Made by a program: the position numbers and the translations under genes. Below are positions 44,883 through 53,656 of a stretch of DNA of 64,000 nt, piece after piece. Origin of the DNA: Streptacidiphilus jiangxiensis (GTDB taxonomy: Bacteria; Actinomycetota; Actinomycetes; Streptomycetales; Streptomycetaceae). The first letter of the stretch is position 1; each line of letters opens with the position of its first letter. Location of the stretch: contig NZ_FOAZ01000023.1 in the NCBI RefSeq assembly GCF_900109465.1, positions 1 through 64,000 of the forward strand, in the 5' to 3' direction. The notes beneath the pieces were generated by a model. The model did not search any database, was not told where the DNA came from, and saw only the letters and a program-made list of their open reading frames with translations.

Positions 44883-46376
44883 GTGACTGTTCAAATGCAT
44901 GACGTGCGAGAATCCCGATACCACGTGGGCGACCAGCCGATGCTGATCGCCGGCGATTGGACGATTGCCGCCGAAGGCGAATGGATCGACGTCGAGAGCC
45001 CGCGCGACAAGTCCGTCATTGGGCGCATCCCCCGCGGCCGGACAGAGGACGTCGAAAGGGCAGTCGCCGCGGCGCGACGGGCCCACCCCGCCTGGCGTGA
45101 CCTGCGGCCCCGTGTCCGCGGTGACCTCTTCCGGAGAATCGCCGATGCGCTGGAGCCCGAGCAGGAGCGCATCGCGCAGCTTCTCTCGCTGGAGAACGGC
45201 AACGCCCTGCGGACCCAGTCGCGTGGGGAGATGCAGTTCGTCGTCGACTGCTTCCGCTATTTCAGCGGGCTGGCGAGCGAAGCCAAGGGCGAAAGTATCC
45301 CGCTCAACGCCTCAGTCCTCGACTACTCGCGGCGCGAACCCCTTGGAATCGTTGGCGCCATCATTCCCTGGAATGCCCCGCTGATGCTGGCGGCGTTGAA
45401 GATCGCCCCCGCATTGGTGACGGGCAACACACTGGTGCTGAAGGTCGCCGAGGACGCTCCCTTCGCGGTTCTGGCCGTCGCCCGGATCTGCCAGCAGTTC
45501 CTTCCCGCGGGCGTCCTCAACGTCATCTCCGGATATGGCACCGAGGCCGGCGAAGCACTGACCTCACATCCGGACATCACGAAGCTCTCCTTCACCGGCT
45601 CCACAACGGTTGGCCGCCGAGTCATGGAGAAGGGATCTGAGCGCATCGTGCCGGTATCCCTCGAACTCGGCGGTAAGAGCCCGCAGATCGTCTTCCCCGA
45701 CGCCGACGAGGACTGGGTGATCGACGGCACCATCGCCGGGATGCGGTTCTTCCGCCAGGGCCAGTCGTGCACCGCCGGATCACGTCTGTTCCTCCATGAA
45801 TCGGTCTATGAGTCCTTCCTCGGCAAGTTGGTCGACAAGCTTGCCACGCTTAGGGTCGGTGACCCTCTCGACGAATCCAGCGATATGGGCGCGATCGTCA
45901 ACCGCAAGCAGTTCGAGCGAGTTTGTGACTTCGTCTCCGACGGCATGGGGCAACCGGGTGTGCAGGTCCCCTTGGGCGGGCTGCCCCCGACCGAGGGTCC
46001 GCTCTCGCACGGCTACTACCTGCAACCCACAGTCTTCGCAGGCGTGAACAACGACTGGCGGATTGCCTCTGAAGAGATCTTCGGCCCGGTCCTGTGCGCC
46101 ATCCCCTGGAAGGACGAGCAGGAGGTAGTGCGCATGGCCAACGACTCCGCTTACGGCCTCGCCGGATTCGTGTGGACCCACGACCTCGGCGCGGGGCTGC
46201 GCACAGCACACGCGCTCGAGGCTGGCTGGGTCCAGGTCAACCAGGGCGGCGGTCAGGTGCTCGGCCAGTCCTACGGTGGCTTCAAGCAGAGCGGCATCGG
46301 CAGGGAGTTCTCACTCGAGGGCATGCTGGACAGTTACACGCAGCGCAAACACGTCTCCGTGAGCCTGGAGCGCTGA
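44883..46376 (+). CDS. NAD(P)-dependent aldehyde dehydrogenase
   Basis: A 497-aa member of the ALDH superfamily: PWNAPLMLAALKIAPALVTG (cofactor/active-site loop), FTGSTTVG (Rossmann Gly), general base Glu in LELGGKSPQ, nucleophile Cys in QGQSCTAGSRL and C-terminal GGFKQSGIGRE. It oxidises an aldehyde to an acid. GTG 44883 has no strong ribosome binding site; ATG 44895 is possible. It is followed after 3 bases by the CoA-transferase gene, so the two act together, probably on the aldehyde made by the upstream aminotransferase. Confidence 0.92.
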   Translation: MTVQMHDVRESRYHVGDQPMLIAGDWTIAAEGEWIDVESPRDKSVIGRIPRGRTEDVERAVAAARRAHPAWRDLRPRVRGDLFRRIADALEPEQERIAQLLSLENGNALRTQSRGEMQFVVDCFRYFSGLASEAKGESIPLNASVLDYSRREPLGIVGAIIPWNAPLMLAALKIAPALVTGNTLVLKVAEDAPFAVLAVARICQQFLPAGVLNVISGYGTEAGEALTSHPDITKLSFTGSTTVGRRVMEKGSERIVPVSLELGGKSPQIVFPDADEDWVIDGTIAGMRFFRQGQSCTAGSRLFLHESVYESFLGKLVDKLATLRVGDPLDESSDMGAIVNRKQFERVCDFVSDGMGQPGVQVPLGGLPPTEGPLSHGYYLQPTVFAGVNNDWRIASEEIFGPVLCAIPWKDEQEVVRMANDSAYGLAGFVWTHDLGAGLRTAHALEAGWVQVNQGGGQVLGQSYGGFKQSGIGREFSLEGMLDSYTQRKHVSVSLER

Positions 46377-46379
46377 CCC

Positions 46380-47579
46380 ATGGCAGCGAGCACCACACAC
46401 AAAGAGCCAGACCTTCAGGGGCCACTGCAGGGCATCGTGGTTGTCGACCTCAGCCGTGCCCTCGCCGGCCCTCACGCAACCATGATGCTTGGCGATATGG
46501 GCGCCCGGGTCATCAAGGTCGAGGCGCCGGGAAAGGGCGATGAGTCCCGTAGTTGGGGCCCACCCTTCGTCGGGCCTGAGGACGCGCGGGAGTCCACGTA
46601 CTTCCTGTCCTGCAACCGCAACAAGGAATCCGTCACAGCGGACCTGAAGTCCCCGGAGGGCGTCGACCTGCTGACCCAACTGGTACGGCACGGCGATGTA
46701 CTCGTCGAGAACTTCAGGCCGGGCGTCATGGACCGGCTCGGCTTCTCCACCGAACAGCTCCACAGGATCAATCCGCGTCTGGTGATCCTCTCGATCAGCG
46801 GCTTCGGTCACGACGGCCCCCAGGGCGGGCGCCCCGGTTACGACCAGATAGCCCAGGGCGAGGCGGGTCTGATGTCCCTGACCGGCCCCGACCCGGGCAC
46901 TCCCACAAAGGCAGGCGTGCCAATCGCGGACGTCCTAGCTGGGATGAATGGTGCCTATGGTGTGCTGTCCGCTCTGTACGAGCGGGAGCGCACCGGGCGC
47001 GGCAAGGTCGTCCGCACCTCGTTGCTCGCCTCGATCGTGGGAGTGCATGCCTTCCAGGGCACCCGATACACCGTGGCTGGTGAGGTGGGCCGGGCCACCG
47101 GCAACCATCACGCGTCCATCGCCCCCTACGGCCTGTTCCGCTGCGAGGGCGGTGAGATCCAGGTGGCAGTCGCGAATGAGGCGCTGTGGGTGAAGTTCGT
47201 CGAGATCGTCGGGCTGGATGCCACCGACGCGCGGTTCGCGACCAACGCGCAACGCACAGCCCAGCGATGCGACCTCGTGGAGGAGATCGAGAAGGCTCTG
47301 CTCCAGCATCCGCCGGCGCACTGGCTGGCGCACATGCATGCGGCTGGCATCCCGGCAGGTGAGGTCCGCACGCTCGACCAGGTCTATACCTGCCCGCAGA
47401 CTCGCTCGCAGGGGCTCGTGATCAAGGTTGATCACTCGTCGCTCGGCGCGATCGAGCTTCCTGGTCCCGCCGTCCGCTTCGACGACGGCGGCCGCCATCA
47501 GCACTGCGCTCCACCGCGGCTGGGTGAGCACAACGCCACTGTCCGAACATGGCTGGAGGGTGCTGGCGTTAACGGTTGA
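46380..47579 (+). CDS. CaiB/BaiF family CoA-transferase
   Basis: A 399-aa family III CoA-transferase: VVDLSRALAGPHATMMLGDM, GARVIKVEAP, ENFRPGVMDRLG, and catalytic Asp in GRPGYDQIAQGEAG. These enzymes move CoA between carboxylic acids. As third gene of the aminotransferase/ALDH set it would activate the resulting acid. Codon use and GC are lower than in the transporter operon, suggesting a separate origin. Confidence 0.9.
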   Translation: MAASTTHKEPDLQGPLQGIVVVDLSRALAGPHATMMLGDMGARVIKVEAPGKGDESRSWGPPFVGPEDARESTYFLSCNRNKESVTADLKSPEGVDLLTQLVRHGDVLVENFRPGVMDRLGFSTEQLHRINPRLVILSISGFGHDGPQGGRPGYDQIAQGEAGLMSLTGPDPGTPTKAGVPIADVLAGMNGAYGVLSALYERERTGRGKVVRTSLLASIVGVHAFQGTRYTVAGEVGRATGNHHASIAPYGLFRCEGGEIQVAVANEALWVKFVEIVGLDATDARFATNAQRTAQRCDLVEEIEKALLQHPPAHWLAHMHAAGIPAGEVRTLDQVYTCPQTRSQGLVIKVDHSSLGAIELPGPAVRFDDGGRHQHCAPPRLGEHNATVRTWLEGAGVNG

Positions 47580-48111
47580 CACAGGGGTGAGGTGGAGGAC
47601 GGGGGCAGGGTGGCCGGGCGCGGCCTGGCCGGGCTGCTGGAGGTCAATCCAGCGGACGACGTTGCCGTTGGAGTAGGTCTGCAGTGGCTTGAAGACCAGT
47701 TGGTCGGTGCCGGTCAGCAGTTGGCCGAAGTCAACGGTGAAGTCCTGGTGGTGGCTGGGGTTGATGGTTCCGCCGGTCTCGGTGATCGAGGAGACGGCTT
47801 CGGTGACGTCGCCGTCGTCGGTGTGGATCGGGGTGGCGAGCTTGGCGGTCTGGATCTGGTCGGTCCAGCCGGGTACCTGGTGGCCAGGACGGACGCGATG
47901 GGGTGGTCGGTGGGGAAGAAGACCTGCGCCTTGACGGTGCTGGCCTTGTCCTACTCGTTGGGGTCGCGGAATGCGAAGACCTGGTTCGCGGCCCGGCTTG
48001 GGCGGTGCCGGGTTGGACGGTGACGTGTGCGAGCGCGGGACCGCGCCACAGCGAGCATGGTCGCGGTGGCGAGCAGGCCGACGGCAGCCGTGCGGCGGGA
48101 CAGGCGGGCAC
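47576..48111 (-). pseudogene. Decayed ycnI-like (DUF1775) gene
   Basis: The YcnI sequence is spread over three frames: ALAHVTVQPGTAQAG, then NQVFAFRDPNE with an in-frame stop, then PGWTDQIQTAKLATPIHTDD, FTVDFGQLLTGTDQLVFK and VVRWIDLQQPGQAAPGHPAP. Intact YcnI proteins are exported and linked to copper handling. Multiple lesions rule out function. Confidence 0.8.
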
Positions 48112-48170
48112 GGGACGAGACGGGTGATGTCCCTGGTAGAGAAGCGAGAAGACCGAAAGGTTTCGATCGA

Positions 48171-48215
48171 GGACGTGGTGAGGCGCTGGACGCTGTCCAG
48201 CGCCTCACCACGTCC
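48171..48215. terminator. Long hairpin, 21-bp perfect stem with 3-base loop
   Basis: The arms (GGACGTGGTGAGGCGCTGGA plus one base, and the complement) pair perfectly around GCT. It lies between the ycnI relic and a minus-strand hypothetical gene. It is strong enough to terminate in either direction; no T-run. Confidence 0.65.
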
Positions 48216-48296
48216 CTTGCGCCGACGGCCGAACGCCTCGTAGACCGCCGCGGACGCCGCCCGTGCGCACGACGCCACCGACGCCTCGCCCTCGGC

Positions 48297-48953
48297 TCAG
48301 GCGCTCTGCCAACGAGTCCAGGCCTCCAGCAGCAACGCCTCGCCGTCCAGGCCCCACCCCGCAGCGACGTCCGGCAGCGCCTCACGCAGGCTCGTCGGCG
48401 CGGGCAGTGCCGCGACGCAGGCGGCCGTCAGCAGATCACGAGCGTCCGCGCTGCGCACCACCGCGTCGCGCGCCAGATCGACGACATCGGTCAGTGCGAC
48501 AAGCCTTGTCGAAGCCCAGGGCCGAAGCCAGGGGAACACCGCGACCGCCCCGAAGCCCCGCAGCGCGTGTGTCTGCGCGCGCCGCCACATCCGCACCGCC
48601 TGACTATTCTCGCTTGGCGCTGTTCCTGGGGCCGGAGCCGGACCCTCGGGTGCGCCGTCCCTCGCTGCCACGGCGGGAGTTCGGACCCCGGCCACCGCGA
48701 CCGCGAACTCGCTCAAGGGATGCTCCGCCGGCAGCGTCCACGCGCAGAAACCGCACAGCACCCTGGTCCCGAGCTCGACCTGGGCCGGATGGGAGCCAGG
48801 GGTCGGTCGACGGCAGGCATGGTCGCCATGGAGGAGCCTGTCGCGGCCGGGGGAGCGGTAGCCGTCGAGGAGGAGACTGCCCAGCGGGCCGAGCGGCACA
48901 TCATCACCGGGGACCTGGCCCAGCCGCACCCGGCGCGCCCCGGCGTTCAGCAC
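48297..48953 (-). CDS. Hypothetical protein, unrecognised
   Basis: A 218-aa frame with strong third-position GC, ending VAAGWGLDGEALLLEAWTRW and three more residues. Helix-rich segments include LVALTDVVDLARDAVVRSAD and DLLTAACVAALPAP; Cys residues cluster in VLCGFCAW. I chose GTG 48953, but the frame is open to ATG 49301 and the N-terminus may be degraded. No family recognised; it may be a truncated gene. Confidence 0.4.
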   Translation of the reverse strand: MLNAGARRVRLGQVPGDDVPLGPLGSLLLDGYRSPGRDRLLHGDHACRRPTPGSHPAQVELGTRVLCGFCAWTLPAEHPLSEFAVAVAGVRTPAVAARDGAPEGPAPAPGTAPSENSQAVRMWRRAQTHALRGFGAVAVFPWLRPWASTRLVALTDVVDLARDAVVRSADARDLLTAACVAALPAPTSLREALPDVAAGWGLDGEALLLEAWTRWQSA

Positions 48954-49353
48954 GCCGTCCCCTGCAGCCAGCGTCGCGCGGGGCCCCCTTTGCGCACCCG
49001 CAAGGGAGACCGGCAGGCCCGGGAGGTTGCAGCGGCCCTGGTGATCGCATGGTGATCGCAGCCCTCGGCCACTCGAAGCCACCTGGAATAGGGACAGATT
49101 GGCGGGAATCATGCAAAGTCGCCAGGGGTCTTTCCCGCCACCGTCAAGCCTCTGCTGCGATTTCACCCGCCGCGAAGGGCACTGAGAAGCCAAGGATCGC
49201 GCCGCCGGTCGGGCCATGTGCGCCAACTCCAGCAATAAAGCAGCGAGCCGATCCACCCAGAAGCAGGAAGACCGCCATGATCTCACCACGACAGAAGCCA
49301 ACTCGCTTACTAGACAGCTAACTTAGAATTAGGCACCAAGATCCCGCACACCT
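48954..49353. other. 400-bp region without a supported gene
   Basis: A 44-codon minus-strand frame at about 49160-49290 (MAVFLLLGGSARCFIAGVGA and onward) is hydrophobic but unsupported. The base composition is less GC-rich near 49320. Confidence 0.35.
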
Positions 49354-50754
49354 CTAGGGCTGAGGCCGGTACACGATTTCGGTGTCGTCGTCGCGAAGCA
49401 CCACCAGGGGGCGGGAGCGCTCGTCGGACTCGACAACCAGTCTCATGGCGACTTCGCCGGAGCCGTAGAGACTTTCGCCCCAGCGCTCAAACCGGAGCGT
49501 CGGCTGGCCGCTCACGCGAACGTGGAGCGCCGTGCCGTCGTCGTCGATCGACAGCGAAGCTCCGTCCTCGGTTTGGTAGGTACCCTCGAGCGGCTCGCGC
49601 ACAACTGTTGCCGCCGGGGCGGTGGGGCCGAGGTCGAGTGCGCCGGCTCCTGGCCATTCGAAGCTCTTGGCGACGGCCCGGAGGATCGTGCGGATGACGT
49701 TGCCTCCGGTTTCGCTGTTGGTCATGACAGCGACCCCGCTGCCGAGGCGGCGCTCGCCTAGGACCAGGGATCGAAATCCGTAGTTGGAGCCCGAGTGTCC
49801 GAGGTACGCGGCACCGTCCGCCTGTCCGAGGAAGAAGCCGACTCCGATGTGACTCAGCGTGCCCGGATGAGCCGGGGCCAGAGGCGTCGCCAGGGTGCTT
49901 TTGGCCAGGTCCTTTGGCAGGATACCTCGGTCGGTGCTCACCGACGTCTGGGTGGCGATGAGGAACTTCGCAAGGTCCACCGGTGTGGTCCACAGTCCGG
50001 CTGCGGCCAGCTCTGGGTACACCCGCCAGCGGCCCCGCGCGGGCTCTCCCAACCCGTCGTGTGCGCTTGCTGCGGTGTGCTCGAGAGGCTGGGGCAGAGG
50101 CTGGGCGAACAGGCTTGACGTCATGTCCGCGGGGCCGAACACGAGCTCGTCCATCAGATCGCCGAAGGGGCGGGATTGGACGTCCTCCAGAAGCTGCTGC
50201 AGTACCGTCGTGCCGCCACCTGAGTAGCGGAAGCATAGTCCGGGCGGGATGTTGGCGCGTACGCCCTCCGTGTTCGCGGGTGAGATTCCCGAGAGCACCT
50301 GCGTGAGGGTCGGGAGCGCGTCGTCGGTGCGATAACCGGGGAAGCCGGAGACCGTGAGGCCGGCGCGGTGGCTGGCCAGGAGGCGAAGTGTGACGACCGG
50401 TTGCCAGTCGCTGTTTTGTGGCACCCGCCACGACCGGAGCGTGTCGTTCACGTCGCGGTCGAGGTCCAGCGCCCCGTCGTGAACCATCCGCAGCATGCCG
50501 AAGCAGGAGACGGGTTTGCTGATCGAGCATGCTTGAAAGCGAGTTGAGGGGTCGACAGCCTGCCCGCTGTGTGCGTCGGCGACACCGTAGCCCCGCGCAT
50601 GGACGATCTCGCCTCCGTGCACGATGGCTACGCTCACACCGGGCACGTTGTAGTGCCCCATGACTTCCTCGATCGAGCGGCGCCGGCCGGTGGGGTCGGC
50701 CTCGAGCACCAATGACTGCTCGAACCGCCGAACCCGGACGTCGTCGGATGTCAC
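49354..50754 (-). CDS. S12 serine hydrolase (beta-lactamase/D-aminopeptidase-like), copy 2
   Basis: A 466-aa penicillin-recognising-fold hydrolase: Ser77-x-x-Lys80 (CSISKPV), Tyr motif RYSGGG, and His-x-Gly (LGHSGSN). A C-terminal ~110-residue beta-rich domain (EPLEGTYQTEDGASLSIDDD) resembles the extra domains of D-aminopeptidase-type proteins. There is no signal peptide. Its ATG overlaps the end of the asparaginase gene by 4 bases, so they form one transcript. It is only distantly like the S12 protein at 31780. Confidence 0.85.
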   Translation of the reverse strand: MTSDDVRVRRFEQSLVLEADPTGRRRSIEEVMGHYNVPGVSVAIVHGGEIVHARGYGVADAHSGQAVDPSTRFQACSISKPVSCFGMLRMVHDGALDLDRDVNDTLRSWRVPQNSDWQPVVTLRLLASHRAGLTVSGFPGYRTDDALPTLTQVLSGISPANTEGVRANIPPGLCFRYSGGGTTVLQQLLEDVQSRPFGDLMDELVFGPADMTSSLFAQPLPQPLEHTAASAHDGLGEPARGRWRVYPELAAAGLWTTPVDLAKFLIATQTSVSTDRGILPKDLAKSTLATPLAPAHPGTLSHIGVGFFLGQADGAAYLGHSGSNYGFRSLVLGERRLGSGVAVMTNSETGGNVIRTILRAVAKSFEWPGAGALDLGPTAPAATVVREPLEGTYQTEDGASLSIDDDGTALHVRVSGQPTLRFERWGESLYGSGEVAMRLVVESDERSRPLVVLRDDDTEIVYRPQP

Positions 50755-51758
50755 AGCCGGTCCTCCAGCTCGGTCAAGGCGCCGCTCAGGTCGCGGACGC
50801 CGCTGCGCAACAGGACGATGACCAGCATCCGCGCCTTCATTGAGGTCAACGGACCGGCCGTGAGGACACCTCGGGACCGCAGATCGACCTCGGGCCCTGG
50901 TACCCGTAGGTCTCCCGCAGGACGAGCCCGTTGCGGGTCCGGCTGGTCATGATCAGAGGCACCTCGCGGGCGAGCGTCTCGATCTCGTTGACGAGCCATG
51001 CTGGCGCGTGACCGGCACCGAACATCTCAATGATCACGGCGTCGGCCGCGGCGCGCAGGAGCACTCCGTCATCGCCGAGGCCGAGGGTGACGATCGGCAC
51101 GGAGGGAATCGGCCCCCTCGGTAGCCGTTCTATGACCGGCGACGAAGCAGCGGCACGGGTGTCCAGGCCGACTCGGCCCTCACTGATCACGCCGAGAGGC
51201 CCGCGCGGGGAGGCGAAGGCAGCCGGCAGAAAGGAGTGGACCTTGCTCACTCTGCGCGCGGCATGGATCTCACCGGCCATCACCACGCTCACTCCACCGC
51301 AGTCCATCCCGCTGGCGGCGAGGGTGACCGCGTCGAGCAGATTGGCCGGACCGTCGGAGCCGACCGCAGACGCGGTGCGCATAGCGCCGGTCACGACAAC
51401 CGGGGCCGTTCGATGCAACAGGAGGTCAAGCAGATAGGCCGACTCCTCGAGGGTGTCAGTCCCCTGGGCCACGACTACACCGGTTGCTCCAGCATCGAGC
51501 TCGGCATCGATGGCGTCGGCGAGCTGGTAGATGTCCTCAATAGTGAGAGAGGTGCTTGCGACCTGACGGAACGCGATCTCGGCGACGTTGGCAAAGGCAG
51601 CCAGGCCGGGCACGGGGGTCGCAAGCTTGCCGGCGTGGAGCTGAGCGGGGGCCCCGCCCGAGGTCGCCGACGCCATAGCGATGGTCCCCCCCCAGCGTAA
51701 ACAGGCTGACCCGCGGCGGAGTCGTTCGATGCTCCGCGGTCAGGGGTGTCGTTGACAT
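50751..51758 (-). pseudogene. Asparaginase with two single-base frameshifts
   Basis: The start frame from ATG 51758 reads RVSLFTLGG and breaks in a run of eight G at about 51686-51693; one G fewer would give LGGTIAMAS with the first catalytic Thr. The middle frame holds AQGTDTLEESAYLLDLLLHR (second Thr-Asp). Near 50890 one C is missing (GYQGP to EVDLRSRG), and the true end is GALTELEDRL at 50751. Everything else is conserved, so this is very recent decay, phase-variable slippage or assembly error. It is coupled to the S12 gene. Confidence 0.8.
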
Positions 51759-51979
51759 ACGGGCACCATACGAGGCCAACTGAGCAGATTATTCGTTCCA
51801 GAGCACAAGAGAGCGCCAGCTGGTTGCACGTTTGGCACCAAGGGCACGAGGTGCGGAGCCCGGCGGTCGACGAGCCGTCGCGCGACGCGGTTCCGAGCCG
51901 GGATCGTGCCCCGGTCCAACTCGACCGCGACAGTGCGCCTGCCGAGAATGTCATCCGCCCAGGTCAGAGGCTGCTTGGG
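51759..51979. other. Region between asparaginase and IS without a gene
   Basis: No integrase 5' part is recognisable here, although the 3' part lies on the far side of the IS. Adjacent sequence was therefore deleted. Confidence 0.4.
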
Positions 51980-53124
51980 GTTACGGCAAGATGATCACTT
52001 GTGTTGCTTCGCTTCGCCTACCTGGCCGTCTCCCACGCTTTCGCTGCCGTGCGGCTTCTGCCGATGGGGGACCGCGAGAAGGACGCGGAGATCCTCGTTC
52101 TGCGCCACCAGATCGCCGTCCTTGAACGACAGCTCGGCGGGGACAAGGTGACGTTCTCTCCGGAGGATCGCGCGTTCCTCGCCGCTCTGCTGGTGCCGCT
52201 GCCCCGGGAGTTCCTGCGGCGGCTGCGGTTGCTCGTCTGCCCGGACACGGTGCTGAGGTGGCATCGTGATCTCATGCGGCGGCGCCAGGTGCGCACCTGC
52301 CGGCCGAAGCGACCCGGGTGCCCACCGACGGTCCGTTCGATCCGGCTCCTGATCCTTCGGCTGGTACGCGAGAACCCGTCTTGGGGCTACCGCAGGGTCC
52401 ACGGCGAGCTGGCTGCGCTCGGCATCAAGGTCGCCGCCTCGACGGTGTGGGAGGTCCTCCGGGCCGAGGGCATCGACCCCGCCCCGGACCGCGGAGCCAC
52501 CACGTGGGCGGACTTCCTCCGTGCTCAGGCAGACGCGCTGCTGGCCTGCGACTTCATCGAGACCGTCACCCTGACCGGTCAACGCCAGTACGTCCTGGCC
52601 GTCATCGAGCACGCCACCCGTCGCGTCCGGATCCTCGGGACCACCGCGCACCCCACCGCGAGCTGGGTCACGCAAGCGGCCCGGAACCTGATCATGGACC
52701 TGGAGGATGCCGGAGCTACCGTCAGGTATCTGATCCGGGACCGGGACGCGAAGTTCCCAGCGCTCTTCGACCAGATCCTGGCTGACGCCGGCATCCAGAT
52801 CGTGCTCACCGGCGTCCGGATGCCGCGCATGAACTCCCTGATGGAGCGTTGGGTGCAGACCTGCCGTCACGAACTCCTGGACCGCACCCTGATCTGGAAT
52901 GAGAGCCACCTGCGCCGCGGACTACGCGAGTTCGAGCAGCATTACAACGACCACCGGCCCCACCAAGCCATGGGTCAGGCGGCACCACTACGCGCGGTGC
53001 CCGAACCAGTCGAACCCGGACAGATCATCCACCTGAACATACGCCGGAGAGACCGCCTGGGCGGCGTAATCCACGAGTACCGACATGCTGCCTGAACTGC
53101 ACGGATGAGGTAATCGGCAGGCGC
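51980..53124 (+). mobile_element. Intact insertion sequence (integrase-core transposase)
   Basis: The right end is inferred at about 53124: ~30 bases beyond the transposase stop are shared with the copy at 9806-10269 (GAACTGCACGGATGAGGT and onward), and integrase coding resumes at 53125. The left end is not resolved; no terminal inverted repeat was identified by eye. Related relics lie at 9806 and 14336. Confidence 0.7.
52001..53095 (+). CDS. IS transposase with DDE integrase core (rve)
   Basis: A 364-aa full-length transposase: an N-terminal coiled/HTH region (ILVLRHQIAVLERQLGG), a linker helix (RLVRENPSWGYRRVHGELAA) and an rve core with Asp184 (CDFIETVTL), Asp247 or Asp249 (YLIRDRDAKF) and Glu282 (MERWVQT). 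It ends LGGVIHEYRHAA. GTG start at 52001. The family resembles IS3/IS481-type integrase-core transposases; I do not assign it more finely. It is the only undamaged copy, so it is the likely source of recent activity. Confidence 0.9.
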   Translation: MLLRFAYLAVSHAFAAVRLLPMGDREKDAEILVLRHQIAVLERQLGGDKVTFSPEDRAFLAALLVPLPREFLRRLRLLVCPDTVLRWHRDLMRRRQVRTCRPKRPGCPPTVRSIRLLILRLVRENPSWGYRRVHGELAALGIKVAASTVWEVLRAEGIDPAPDRGATTWADFLRAQADALLACDFIETVTLTGQRQYVLAVIEHATRRVRILGTTAHPTASWVTQAARNLIMDLEDAGATVRYLIRDRDAKFPALFDQILADAGIQIVLTGVRMPRMNSLMERWVQTCRHELLDRTLIWNESHLRRGLREFEQHYNDHRPHQAMGQAAPLRAVPEPVEPGQIIHLNIRRRDRLGGVIHEYRHAA

Positions 53125-53358
53125 AACACCGGGCTGACATGGATGGCCGACGCCGGCGTCCCGCCCCACGTGCTGCGCAAGATTGCCGGACACGGCTCGC
53201 TGACCACGACACAGCGCTACCTGCACCCGAACCTGCGCTCGATTGAGCTGGCGGGGGAGGCCCTGAGCGCGCACCTCGCGGCTGGTCTCCAGAACGCTCC
53301 TGGTCCCCAAGTGGTCCCCAGGGACGAGCCGAAGCGCCACCTGCGCATCGTGAAGTGA
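53125..53358 (+). pseudogene. 3' remnant of the element's tyrosine-recombinase integrase
   Basis: The frame starts at the IS end with NTGLTWMADAGVPPHVLRKI, then AGHGSLTTTQRYLHPNLRS, giving the second His of the catalytic box (AGHGS) and the nucleophilic Tyr (QRYLHP). The preceding Arg/His box is cut off by the IS. It ends HLRIVK stop, 12 bases before the att repeat. An integrase reading into its own attachment site at a tRNA is the classical arrangement of actinobacterial integrative elements. Confidence 0.85.
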
Positions 53359-53370
53359 CTCCGCTCGTGG

Positions 53371-53504
<134 letters not shown>

Positions 53505-53656
53505 TGACTGCGCTGCCTTCCGGCTTTGCGGTCCGTCCCCGGTCTCCCGGGCACAGGAAGAACAATACAGGATCCGGGGCCGTGGTTGTGCACGGGTTTC
53601 CGTGGGGATGCGTGCAGGTCACGGGCGTGGGGGTGGCGGGGAGTGCCGGAAGGTGA

